Origin: Lotus japonicus
Taxonomy: Eukaryota > Streptophyta > Magnoliopsida > Fabales > Fabaceae
Length of the DNA stretch: 64,000 nt
Assembly (NCBI RefSeq): GCF_012489685.1
Contig: NC_080042.1
Coordinates: 79,365,093-79,429,092 of the forward strand
Direction: 5' to 3'
Shown here in pieces: positions 33,193-44,876 of the stretch. The notes under the pieces are model-generated. The model saw only the letters and a list, made by a program, of their open reading frames with translations. It ran no database searches and was not told the origin of the DNA. Made by a program: the position numbers and the translations under genes. Positions within the stretch are counted from its first letter, which is position 1; the number at the start of each line of letters is the position of its first letter.

Positions 33193-33861
33193 CATTAGAG
33201 CTAGCCTATCAACTACAAGTTCAATGATTGAAGAGTGAATATCAGGGTACAATCAACTTTTATCTGAAAAAATAGCAATGGATTAAAACTAGGGACTAGC
33301 CAATTGCTATCAGAAAATTAGACACGCATGTAGTCTTTCAAGTGCATCTAAGTGGCTAAGCCTTTCATTAACTGCTGTAAAATTACAACACAAAACCCAA
33401 TCTTAACCTAGTATTTTCATATTCATTTTTTTTTTTGATAAATAAAAAAAATGAATATGAAGTATTTTCATATTCATTTTAAATGTGGAAGCAGTTAGCA
33501 ATGGTGCATCTTCTATTACCCTTTAGTGCAAGTGTGGACAGTGGAAAACCACAATGAGCTAAAATCACCGTGGTCAAAAGCAACTTTCCGTAGCTTTTGT
33601 TTTGTAGCTGCTCACTGTGATTTGGGCTTCACCGAGGTTTCCCACAGTAGAGAGCAAGCAAGAGCTTCAGCAAATAATTTTCCTCAACAGCACATAAACA
33701 CTTAAACCTTACACCAAATTCCGGTGCTTTACCCACCACGTGGTTCCATGGTTACCTAGAATTCATTCAAAGGCAATACCCACCCTCATGGTTCTGTGGT
33801 AACTAGAATTTTTCAAAAGATAACTAAAATTGTGTGAACATGAGTTGGACTGATTGAAAAG

Positions 33862-36800
33862 TCATAGCTTACCATGCCGCGTGGAGGTAGATGGCCTACA
33901 GGTTGCAGTAACCTTATCAATAGCATTCTTATACCACCCCCAATATTCATCTTGCTCTTGGATATGTGGTTGGCCAAATGGATAAGTCATAACATACGCT
34001 TGTATATCCACAACATCCACCAATCCATCCAAAAACATCCTTAACCGTCCATCCTCTCCTGCGTTGAAGTAAACAATATCAGACAACAGTCGTAGTTTTC
34101 AATATAGTCACATAGAGGATTAAGGAAATATTGAACAAGATGTAAGGGTGTGTAACTTGCCAAGTAAATTGTCACAGTTGTGCCAATACTTATATGTGTC
34201 GGGGAAGACTGCTGTGTGTGGCTAAAACGATTACAAAAAACATTCAGAAATTGAGTTAGCCTAGAAATAAATACAATAGTAACATCCCATTCTAATGTGT
34301 TAACTTCAAATAATTGACTTACGGGATTAAGTAATGCCTTATAGGGAGAATCATCAACAAGCAGAGTGTTTTTAGCATTATAATCATCAAACTGATCCCA
34401 AACTTTATTCAAATCCTTAAACACCATTTCTTTAGATAGTTGAGTAGGTGCATGAACACCACTACTTGTACAGTATGAATGATCCTGCAAAAGTAATTCT
34501 TAGAATGTGTTATCAAAAAGAAATTCTTAGAATGTGCAACATTATGATAGCACTATTGGGCCAGCCTCTTCTACCCCCACAAGCCCAAACATAGGCTGAT
34601 GAAGTTTAGTGGAATTAGTATTATGTTTGATGTATTAGTTAATAGTCTAAAATGTTCCCGTTAAGAGGATTTAGCCACTTGTAAGGCTATCCTTACTTTA
34701 GAAATTACTCTCCTAGTATAAGTATGTATTTCCCTTTCATTAATGGTAACAAGAAAATTGAAGCAATTTATCTTTCTCTTTGTTTTCATAGCTTTAGCTT
34801 TTAGGTTCTTAGCTTTTCTTCCTTGATAGGAAATATCTTCCTATCAATTGGTGCTTTCATCATTCTGTACTCATGCCTCTACCAACAAATCTGTATCAGC
34901 AAGACTAAAATTCCAACAAGACTAAATCCAATGCTCCCCCTCCAGCTGGAGCAACTGAATGCTCTAGGCTTGGAGCAGATAAATTGAATTCTTGGAAACA
35001 CTAAGACCAGATCTGGAACCAGGAGGGAAAACCAATTCAGTGGGTGGAAGCACCACCGGAGAGGAGCCGCCACGCGCGCTGAGAGACACGATGGATCAGT
35101 GTGTACTAAAGTTCAAGCTAGGAATAATCAAATATAAGAGTGTGTGTGCTCACCCAGCAGAAAAGTAACTTCCCTTTCATATCTTGAAATAAAAATTCAA
35201 CCAACTTCTCGACATTGTCACTATAAAACAGAAATAATGGATATAAGTGATCGAGGCCGTACTCGATACAAATAATTAAATTAGAAAACTGTAGTAAACT
35301 AGGAAGTGACTCCTAGGTCGTTTCCCAAGGATTATCGTTTCAACAAAGACTCAATATTAATACTAACAAACGCACACACACTGGGGGGGGGGGTTTGTGA
35401 TTCAGTTCGAAAGATTAGCAGAAAGTAAAAACAGATTAATACGATAAGTAAAGACGGACGAATCCCTTCGTTCAGTATATCGCTGCTCAATCACGGGTAT
35501 CTAAAGATCAATTCTTGTTATTAGTTTCCTAGTTCGTGAGAATTAATTAACTAAGCGATAACTAATTCACAGATTCCTAAACTAAGCGATTAAGAATCCT
35601 TTACGCCCTAATATGAACTAAGCGAACATACATCATCTTCTAATTCGTGAACCTAAGGAATTAAGCAAACCTAAGTCAGAAGTAGAGATGAAGAAAACTA
35701 ATCAGTTGAATTCTATTAAGCACTATACCTCAAGAGCGCGATATACTTTGCAAAGGAATCCGTTCGAAGGAAATTAGCCTTCCATGGATGGGGCGAATTC
35801 AACAATTATTTTGGAGAAGAGAATAGGGATTAAAAGCATAAACCCTAGCAGAACTCTAATAATTACTGAAATTCGAAATTGCATAAAATAATAATGTAGA
35901 AGGTAAAAGGTTCTTGTTTCTCTTAGCACAAACCCTTAAATAGGAGCTGAGATCACAAATCCTAATCAAAATCAAATCCTAAAAGATATCAAAATCAAAT
36001 CCTAACAAATCCTAAAGATAGAGTTTTAAAATAACAACCTAAATAAGTTTGAATCTGAAAGATATCAAACTTAATTTATTCCGAAATTAAATCCTAATAT
36101 TTCCTAAAATACAATCTTCACTCCAGCACAATCAAATCTTCATTCCGCAATTCCCCAAAATACCCTTGACGTCAAATAAAACTTGAAAATAAGAATAAAC
36201 GTAATTAGACCAAATAATAGAAATCTCTGTCAAGCAAGGTCAATTAATTACGAATAATCATTAATAATGACAAATTAAGGCTATATAAAATGGGTTAAAT
36301 ATTGCTCATCAATAAGTTTCTACAATGCAGATAAATGTCAAAAGGTAAATGCAAATAAAGAATAGTGGAAAGAGCCAACAAGAGAAAAAATGTTCTCTGA
36401 AAGAAAAATGGGGACAAACCAAACACTATAATTTAATAAAATGAAAATTAGAGATGAATGAAGTACCTCATTTTTGAAGACCAAATAGCCACTACAAACT
36501 TTTCAAAACAGAACTTCAAAAACTCACGACAATGCTGTCTCACGAACACTAAATGGTTTTTTCCAAATATCAAGTCTGGTTCTCGAGAAATACGATATCT
36601 ACAGCCATATACTACATCTGCAAGCACCCCATTTATATCAAGAATAAGAAGTTTCTTCTCCAACTGCACATACAAGAATCGTGGTAAGCATACTATCAAT
36701 TTTATATATAAAATAAAAAAATGTGGAAGAAGTTCTTTCAGCAGATATAGGGAGTGTTCAAGCTCAACCTTCTCATCTTCATTGGTTTTCCTTTTCTTCT

Positions 36801-39252
36801 TAAGGGGTTCACACACCTCCATAGAAAGAGAGAGCAGCCCTGTACCGTACATCCCAAAAGCAAATTAAAAACTGAACATATATGGGATTAAATTAATAAT
36901 GCTTAGAAATTAGCATTAACTAGGGCATAAGATGAGAGACAAACTTGACCTATAATCCAACAAAACATACAATAAAAATAGTAAAAAGCAGGATATCAAA
37001 TAGGTAAGTAATCTTCAAAAGTCAAAGTTTATCAATGCTTATAAAACAGATAATTCTACTGGAACACATATACGCTGATCAAATTTAGCTCAATATCAGT
37101 ATCATTTTCACTTGCCTTCACCTGACAACCTAAGCTTTGAGCATAGAAGGTTATAGACATGGTACCAGAGCCTCTATGACTAAGTGGTCTAGAGTTTGAT
37201 ACTTGTCACCCCCATACTTCTAATAAAATTTGATTGAATTTCAGCACAAGGTAGGTGGCCTGTGCACAAGCCATTTATTAGGTGGTTTAGGTCGTTATTG
37301 ACAGTTGACACATTTATTTATGAAACAACATAGATCCATACATCAAAAAACTAAACTGAGATTCTTCAAGGAAAAGATACCTTGTATGCTAGCCTCTATA
37401 TTTTTCTCATTCATTTCTTCCTGACTCAACTGTTTTAAATATGGAAGAAATTCTCTCAGCAGATATCGGGAGTGCTCAATGTCTTCTGCTTTGTTTCCAT
37501 TTTTATTGTGTTCTTCCTCCGCAATGTTTCCACCTTCATTGTTTCTTTCTTCATTGTTTGTAATCAGCAACTGTTTTTTTGGCGTTCTCTGATACGTAAA
37601 GCCCCTAGCGAATTTGTTGAAAACAACCTGAAAAAAGTATAGGTAAAAAAAATTGTTATGTGCCTTACTTTATGTGCCTTACTTTCCCCATGGAAATTAG
37701 GGTCCCTAAAATTAAGAAAAAAAGATATTTTAATACCTGAGATTCCTCAGATTCTGTTTCCGACTGTGGCGGGTTGACATTGGCAAATGCAAGAACTGGG
37801 TTTACTGTCTCTTCAGGCTGCAACAAGTATAGGTAAAAAAACGGTAAAAAATTGTTATGTGCCATTCTTGCCACAGGAAAATTAGGGTCCCTAAAATTAA
37901 AAAAGAAAAAGATATTTTAATACCTGAGATTCCTCAGATTCTGTTTCCGCTTGATAAACGAGGTAGGATAATTTGTTGGCCCACATTTCATTCAGCTCCG
38001 CATAGTTATATTCTTTCTTTTTTTTCTTCCTGTTAATACCACCAGCATAAGATTTAAGATCCATACCTTTATTAGTAGATGGATTGACAAGACTCCTCTT
38101 TGGAACATCAATACGTCTCACATCATCTTCTGCTAGCCCCAACTGTCTATAACATAAGTCCGGGCGGACCATGTGTATGCTGTAGAAGTTAATGCAGGGC
38201 GCCACTGCATATTTTGAAAGACGTAGCTGAACCTCATAACTACTAGGCACTTCCAGCCTATTAGAATCGTATGGCATCCAAGTTATGTCAACCACAGTCA
38301 TGTTATTAAATTCTTGTTCCAACTGTTTAGCATTTTTTCTCTTCTTTGCTGGCCTGAACTCTTTGGCGAGCACTTCAATCCACCCGAGAGATAAGGGGAG
38401 TTCAGTTGGTAAGTTGGGCGCTGGCACTATTTCCTGCGTTAGGGTAGGGAAACGCACCAATGCAAAAACCTGTAAAGGAATAAAACCCATAAAAAATTTG
38501 AAATAAAAGAAATTAAATGACAATGTAAAGATATTAAAACTTACAATTAATGCCAAACTACAACAACTAAGACTTGATTCTTGTTCTTCTTTCTTAACGA
38601 TTTCAGCCAGATCACTCTTGATGTCTGCCAACACGGCTGCTCCCCAAGCATAGTTGTTGATCACCTTAACATCCAGTAGAGGCAGATAATGTGGCTGACC
38701 GGTCCTTGACCGGGTAGGAAACAAAATAATTCCTAGACAGTAAAATATGAAAGCCTTTGCAAGGACCTCCGGACCCACTTTAGAACTAACATCGGGCCTC
38801 TGAAAGTGTGCACGCAGTTTTTTAAGATCAACTGCACCTTTCGACTTTTCTTTTGATGTAACTTTGAGCAAATCTTCCGCATCATTTCTTTTCATGGCTA
38901 AATGATTTATCAGGATTTGGACAGCATCTTCTAGTATTATTCCCGTCACTGGCATCCCATTGATGGGAAGTCCAGTTATGAAGAGGATATCCTGTAGCCC
39001 GAAATCCAAATCCAACTCCTCATCTGTATTCTTTCCAATTCGAAAACATTCAGCTTCAGCATCATAGTTCTTCACGAGAGCATTTGTGAAATTCAGGGGT
39101 AACGACAAATACCCTTTCACGTTCTTCACCTTCTCTTGGAGCTTGACCAAGAACCCAAAACAAGTTTCTACAATTTTTGTTGTGACATCTCTATCTAGTT
39201 TCCATTCTGTGATGTTATTTAGATGCATATCTGATGATTTACAATCCTTCAT
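33862..39252 (-). CDS. Chimeric PMD - JMJ25-like linker - FCP1/NIF phosphatase-like protein, nine exons
   Basis: Exons: 39252-38545, 38469-37924, 37817-37737, 37627-37381, 36839-36467, 35220-35154, 34484-34323, 34221-34161, 34058-33862. They total 2442 nt, 813 codons plus stop, with phases matching throughout. Residues 1-418 are a plant mobile domain (FGLQDILFITGLPING at 84-99, NNYAWGAAVL at 199-208). Residues 419-567 are a linker with two EHSxYLLxExLPx segments, as in JMJ25-like proteins. From about 587 an FCP1/NIF-like HAD phosphatase fold begins: LLILDINGVLADV (Asp595; the usual second Asp is Asn597), FVVAIWSSKMSDNVEKLV, NTLLVDDSPYKALLNP, PHTAVFPDTYKYW, MTYPFGQP. The intron after exon 8 looks GC-AG. 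Introns hold LTR pieces. Plausibly nuclear; activity uncertain because of Asn597. Fusion versus two adjacent genes is not settled. Confidence 0.7.
34542..35100 (+). mobile_element. LTR and start of interior of an LTR retroelement, within an intron
   Basis: A candidate LTR runs from TGATAGCACTATTGGGCC to TTCCTATCA. It is followed directly by ATTGGTGCTTTCATC, a sequence commonly seen next to the 5' LTR of plant LTR elements. About 240 bp of interior follow (CCTCCAGCTGGAGCAACTG), after which the host exon at 35154 resumes. No open reading frame survives. Confidence 0.45.
35238..36313 (-). mobile_element. Probable solo LTR in the intron between exons 5 and 6
   Basis: On the minus strand the block starts TGATGAGCAATATTTAACCC and ends GATCACTTATATCCA, the TG...CA limits of an LTR, over about 1.08 kb. 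ATAA occurs at both outer edges as a possible short target duplication. Text such as CTTGGGAAACGACCTAGGAG resembles legume Ty3-type LTR ends. There is a G10 tract near 35383. It lies neatly between two host exons. Confidence 0.5.
36861..37175. repeat. Intron homologous to that of the JMJ25-like locus (10431-10757)
   Basis: About 310 bp (for example AACATATATGGGATTAAATT, AAAGCAGGATATCAAATAGG, TGACAACCTAAGCTTTG) match 10431-10757 at about 90% by eye, in the same position between the two linker exons. It shows that the two loci share an ancestor across the linker, not only the coding parts. Confidence 0.85.
37637..37958. repeat. Tandem ~183-bp duplication of an intron end and short exon
   Basis: The unit with AAGTATAGGTAAAAAAA, AATTGTTATGTGCC, AATTAGGGTCCCTAAAATTA and CCTGAGATTCCTCAGATTCTG occurs at 37637 and 37823. 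It duplicates the exon end encoding ETESEESQ together with its donor and intron, so the short third exon (37817-37737) is a product of tandem exon duplication. Confidence 0.85.
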
Positions 39253-39424
39253 CTGTCAATACAAGAAAACATGATCAGTCATCAAAATATTAATACAACA
39301 CATCCAAATAGTAATAAAATTACAACAGAAACACAAATCTTAAATCGAGAAAGAGCATTGGCAGTTAAAAAGTTTGCATCAGACTTTGTAGACATACTAA
39401 AGTGCTATCATTTGTCTAATTATT

Positions 39425-39426
<2 letters not shown>

Positions 39427-39498
<72 letters not shown>
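39427..39498. repeat. (TA)n microsatellite, left part
   Basis: About 36 TA units directly before the TIR element at 39499. The tract resumes at 40494 on the other side. Confidence 0.95.
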
Positions 39499-39501
<3 letters not shown>

Positions 39502-40490
39502 AGCATATCAGGTGAGATGAGTGGTTTATGGTGAGAGGTGAGAGCATTAAATCACACCCATTGAATTTAAATAGACGGTACAGATTCAACTCTCTCATTA
39601 AAAGCTCACGTGACTCTTGTTTTTATCGCACAACAGCTTTAATTTTGTCTTTTGTTTTTTTAGTTTTTAACTTTTTATACACAGAAGCCACTTCCAGCCC
39701 AAAAGTTATCAGAAAAAAAAACTTCCATGAAAGTCAATTTCACAAATCTCCTCCATGGATCTAGTAGATAATTTATTCCCCTTATAATTTTCGTATTAGA
39801 GTCACAAATCTCTTCTAATGACATGGTGGGTGGCAAAAATTGTCTGATCACCATTTTTTCCGGTAAGACCTCCACCGGAGTGAAATTAGGAAAGCTGCAA
39901 ACCTCCACCCATCCTGAGAAACTCTCCGATCACCATTTATTCAGGCAAAACCGCCACTGAAACTCCGTGGACTAGCTCTAAGATTGAACCACAAACACCC
40001 AATCCACTAACCACCACCGCGACCAGCTCCGATTCATTCCCTCCACCGCTAAAAGCCTCCGATCCGCCGCACCCACTCACTCCGGGAACCATCTGAGCAA
40101 CCTCATGCTGTAGATCGGCGGGTCAACCGTCAACAACAGCCACAACATGTTGTTCGTGAAATCTGTGAGTTTGTCATGGTGGTTCCGACCTCCCGGATGA
40201 CGGTGGCGCTGTTCCAGATCTCGTCATCGGTGATTTTGATGAGGAAACAGTCACAGGGGAGCAAGGATAGGAATAGGGAAGGTGGGACTGAGGGAGAATG
40301 AAGATGGGTCCGTTGGAGGGGGAGAATAAGGAAGAAGATGAAAACTGGTTGAGAAAAAAGGAATGAACAGAAAAGAAGTCACGTGCAATTTTAAAAGTGA
40401 GATCAGATCTGGACCATTTATTTTGATCGAATGGATAGTAATTAATGCTCTCATCTCTCACTATAAACCACTCCTCTCACCTGATATGCT

Positions 40491-40493
<3 letters not shown>
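39499..40493. mobile_element. 995-bp TIR element inserted in a (TA)n tract, with GC-rich cargo
   Basis: The left end GGGAGCATATCAGGTGAGAT and its inverted partner (ending TCACCTGATATGCTCCC) match over about 50 bp with three differences; weaker inverted similarity extends to about 90 bp. Both sides are pure (TA)n, so the element split a microsatellite. The middle (39900-40230) is much richer in G+C than the ends (GCTCCGATTCATTCCCTCC, GATCCGCCGCACCCACTCAC) and looks like a captured gene fragment. No transposase is present. The setting is like the rice Micron elements, which target TA repeats; relationship is not shown. Confidence 0.8.

Positions 40494-40539
<46 letters not shown>
40494..40539. 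repeat. (TA)n microsatellite, right part
   Basis: Continuation of the TA tract interrupted by the TIR element. Confidence 0.95.
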
Positions 40540-40541
<2 letters not shown>

Positions 40542-40739
40542 AATAAAAGTAGAGAAAAATTGTATAAAAACAACTGAGAGTGTCCCAAAGTGCAGTTTGA
40601 TAATATCACGTTAATGCATAACATTTTCAACCAAAAGGGGGGAAATGGTCATCGAAAGCCAGACCACAAATGGATTTAGAATGATATTCATTCGAAATAA
40701 TGAAGAAGTGAAAACATGTTGAATACCATACAATGATAG

Positions 40740-41790
40740 AAGACCATACAATTCCAAAATTAACCTTCCCAGGAAACGCACACTGAAAATCATGAAATGT
40801 AATATTGATTCATACGGTAAAGGTACAGTTTTTACCCCCAATCATCAACAACCTAAGGATGCCATGCCATGGTGTGTACTACACAGGTGAGGCTTCAGTT
40901 AGTTAGCATTTTGTTTAGTTAGTTAGGTTGGTAAATGGCTAAGCTTAAAAGATTCCAGGTTAAGCTTCAAAGCTTCATTGATCTCTATAAATACTCTTGT
41001 ATCATCCCACTTAGATATCTTTGAATAATATGGACACACCTTAGTTCACTTCGCTCGAATTCCCTCTCCCTCGTTTATCTCATCCTACTCAGTATTAAAA
41101 TATACATGAGTTCTACGCGGAAAAGACCGAAATATAGAAATTTTAAAAATTTATAGAGCACAACAATGCTGTTAGCTATAGCATACTAACCTTCCCAGTA
41201 ATAAAACGCACACTGAAAATCAGGTAAATTTTTTTTTTGATAGGCAAATGTTAGTGGTTAGTTGTTAGTAAGTTAGAAAATCCCTTCAAATTTCCCTTCC
41301 AGGATTCGAACCCTGGACCTTCCCCTCCCCAACCCTTATGTCCCCTAGCTCTTACCACTTGAGCTAACCCTCAGGGATCTGAAAATCATGTAATGTAATA
41401 TTGATTCATACGGTAAAGGGACAGTTTTTACCCCCAAACATAAAAAACCTAAGGGTGTCATGCCATGGTGTGTGCTAGACTGCTAGACAGGTGAGGTTTC
41501 AGTTAGTAAGCATTTTGTTTAGTTAGTTAGGTTGGTAAATGGCTAAGCTTAAAAGCTTCCAGGTTAAGCTTCAAAGCTTCATTGATCGCTATAAATACTC
41601 TTGTATCATCCCACTTACATATCTTTGAATAATATGGACACACCTTAGTTTACTTCTCTCGAATTCCCTCTCCCTCGTTTATCTCATCCGACTCAGTATT
41701 AAAATACACATGGATTCTACGCGGCAAAGACCAAAATACAGAAATTTTAAAAATTTATAGAGCACAACAATGCTATTAGCTATAGCATAA
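40740..41790. repeat. LTR-like unit in tandem, period 596 bp
   Basis: About 420 bp around TGTAATATTGATTCATACGG, GGTAAATGGCTAAGCTTAAA, CTCTATAAATACTCTTGTATC and TAGAGCACAACAATGCT occur at 40791 and again at 41387. Each unit has a good TATA box (CTATAAATAC) about 200 bp in, like a small LTR promoter. No coding interior lies between; the extra length of the interval is largely a SINE (41223-41378). Confidence 0.8.
41223..41378 (-). mobile_element. tRNA-derived SINE with 10-bp target duplication
   Basis: On the minus strand the head CCCTGAGGGTTAGCTCAAGTGG (split here as CCCTGAGGG and TTAGCTCAAGTGG) holds a pol III A box. It is followed by a perfect B box GGTTCGAATCC, a short body and a terminal A-rich tail (AAAAAAAAAATTT). 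CTGAAAATCA flanks both ends (41213-41222, 41379-41388). The uninterrupted site is preserved in the neighbouring tandem unit at about 40785. Confidence 0.9.
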
Positions 41791-42249
41791 CACATCAAAT
41801 CAAATTACAATACAAAACAAACAAAAAAAAAACATAACTCGTGAATCAAAAGTGAGGTGTACCCATGTATATTACAGGAATAAAAGCAGAGAAAAATTGT
41901 AAAAAGCAACTGAAAGTGTCCTAATTTGGGGCAAACCTAAACCAACCAAGAAATCAGATAATTGTACTAACATCACAATTCACAATGAATGGAAGAAAAA
42001 ACTCATCCTAATTCCTCATGAAAATATGAGTTTGGTATCAGTATATATCAGAAACATTCATGCTTGCATTTGATTCCTTTGGGGAAAGAAATCTAAGAAT
42101 GGAACTTCAAGAAAATGGCATGGAAACTGATCATCAAACAAAAATAGAAGAATGAAATTTAGAAGAAAATGGCATGGAAACTGATTCATTCACTCACAGT
42201 TCAGTACTTTGCTTTTTCAATTTCTTTCTCTTCTGCTGCAATGCGCTTT

Positions 42250-42372
42250 TTCACTCACGGTACAATCAACTTACAGCGAACTAGAGAAGACACAGAAGCG
42301 GAACTCACGGCGAATTAGAGAAGACGGAGGTGAGGGCGATTCCCACAGCGAACTAGAGAAGACGGAAGGTTT
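42250..42372. repeat. ~45-bp tandem repeat, three units
   Basis: ACAGCGAACTAGAGAAGAC and close variants occur at about 42273, 42308 and 42346. Confidence 0.6.
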
Positions 42373-43705
42373 TATAAATGAATGTCTGCAATATAATCTT
42401 TTGCTAAAAAATTGAATTCTAAAAAAAAAAAAGGACCCCAATTCCCTCGTGGGAATCAAGGACCCTAATAATAAAACATTTTTCCAAAAAATTATAATTA
42501 AATTTTCCATGGACCCCAATTCTCCGGATTTTTTTTTCCAGCATCTATCATTCCCACGATGTAGTGTAACCTTATAGTTAACTTCTATTCTTAAGATTAT
42601 TAGTATATTTTGTAGTGTACATTATTACTTATTGGTTACTTTTTCTCTTTAAGTTTTATTAGATAACATGGGATATCTACAAAGAAGTCTGATAAATGCA
42701 TCAAATACAAATGTTTTAACATGTTTTCATAATATTAAGGGAAGAGTGACCCAGAGTTTTAACGCTACTCCGCACTCAAGGCGAACTTAATCAAATTAGA
42801 GTTAAAAAGTGTGTGTTTGAAGCAAACTTAATCAAATTAGAAATCAATGTTATAATTTGTCTATTAAGAAAACCAGGCTAAAACCGTGTCTAAGCACAAA
42901 TCTCCAAGGCAATATGATTTGATTTCGATGAAATTGTTGAGGTTAGAAGATTGGTTATTACTCCGACTAGAGCCTATTGTATACCGCATTTGTGGTTTCT
43001 TTGTTTGACAAATGATTTATGCCAGCAATTATGCCTGGAAATTTTTTTTTTCTTTTTTAACCCTAAATCCCCTTGTTGGACGATGCCTCCGCCCATGCAT
43101 ACATTCATCTTCTTCACCTCACAAAAAAAAAAAAAACCTCATAAATTCATATTGTTCTCCCTTATTTCAACAACACAAATACAAAAATGTATGAGTGATT
43201 CGAGTGTGATCTTACATCAATTATTTTTTAGCTTAGCACCAAGTGGGTATTTTGTATCTAATAATATTGTAACTAGTTGTTAGGTAAGCCCTTCATCAAT
43301 AAGGAGCTTCTTGCCAATCTTGTAAGAAGCATATGCATCAATGCAAGCATATTCAACTTGATCTAGGGTTAACTCCATTGTTAGCATATATATATGCACC
43401 CATTAATTTTTTTCTTATCCTTGTACAACATAATTTTACTATTAAATCATAGTTATATATATATATATATATATTTTTTTTTTTTTACCTCCCCGTGGGA
43501 TCATAATTTTTTTCTTATCCTTATACATATTTATTAGAATTTATTTTTTATTAGTTTTAATACAAACACATTTCATGTAACATTTCCTCCATGTGGGATA
43601 TTTTTATCCTGTAATTTATACAAAAATTAAAGGAAATAATATTCTTATGTATTGATGTTATCTAATCTTCACACGGAATATTTTCATCATCATATTTTCG
43701 TACTT

Positions 43706-43762
<57 letters not shown>

Positions 43763-44876
43763 CTTCTAACATTTAAAAAATAATGAAAAAGAAACAGAAA
43801 TGAAATAAAATTTAATTACAAATAAGTTTTAACATTAAAATACTTTCATGTAAAATATTTCACCTTGTGAGATTTTTTAACCATGTAATATATATATTCA
43901 TATATATATTATTCGCTCAAGAAGAGCTTGTTCTATGGGTCTTCATTCTCTCCCTTTCTCATCTCGTCGATTTTTTAACCAAGCTCGAGACCAGCACCAT
44001 ATGGCAACCTTCTCTCACAGATCAACTAATTCTCCCATCCCTCTCTACTTCAAAGACCCCCTTTCTGCACCCATTCTCAAGCTCCTCTCGCCTGATCGAA
44101 GCGAATCGGACCGTCGACCACCAGATCGGAACTTCCAGCCATTAAAATAGGAGCTTCCAGTAATATGCAAGAAGAGCTTGTTCTATGGGTTCCTCTCCGG
44201 TGCCTCAAGAGCATTTTTGGACCGAGATTGGATGTTCTGCGTGAAGGAGATGAAGAAAGGCCGTTCCACCGTGCTCTGCCGCGGACCGCCGCCGGAGGCG
44301 ATTTCCGGCGACCTCCGATCTAAAGATGGAAGTTGCTTTCTCGGAGATCTCCAATGATCTCTAGATGGAGAGTCACATAACTTGTTTCCTCTGGTATTTT
44401 TTTTTCTCTTTTGTAAATTTGAAACTTTTGTTTATCATCTGTAAATTTTTTTCCTGTGTTATACTGTAATTATTCACACGACCCAACCAATGATTCTCTG
44501 TTTTGAATTCATCGTTTCTATTTTTTATATTTGTCAAAAATTATGGACGGTTACTGACGGAGGTGTGCTTGGAAACTGCTCGCACCTTTTTTTTTAAGTT
44601 GTAGGTTTTTACTTTTAATTACTTGTTTCACACCTTCCGAACAGTCACATTGATCTACTAAGAGTCACGATTATTATTGGAGAGTCACCTGAAGAGTAGT
44701 TATTGGAGAGTCACCTGTAGTATAAATGGGAGGGTAAGTACAGAATTCACTCGTTTCTAAAGAGTAGTACAGAATTCTCTCATTTTGATTTCCATTTCCA
44801 TTTGAGTCCAATTTCCAATATTTTCTCATTTTCCTTTTCCAATATTCTCTCTTTCCCCTCCAGTTTTAGTTTGAGA
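42373..44876. other. Intergenic DNA with microsatellites and a GC-rich patch
   Basis: (TA)n tracts lie at 43455-43472 and 43710-43760. AAGAAGAGCTTGTTCTATGG occurs twice (43919 and 44170), bracketing 250 bp. A GC-rich patch at 44190-44330 (CCGCGGACCGCCGCCGGAGG) looks like a captured exon piece, but no frame is recognisable. No gene called. Confidence 0.45.

Noticed and set aside
39271..39598. Frames with long Tyr-Ile repeats
   Set aside because: Translations of the (TA)n microsatellite.
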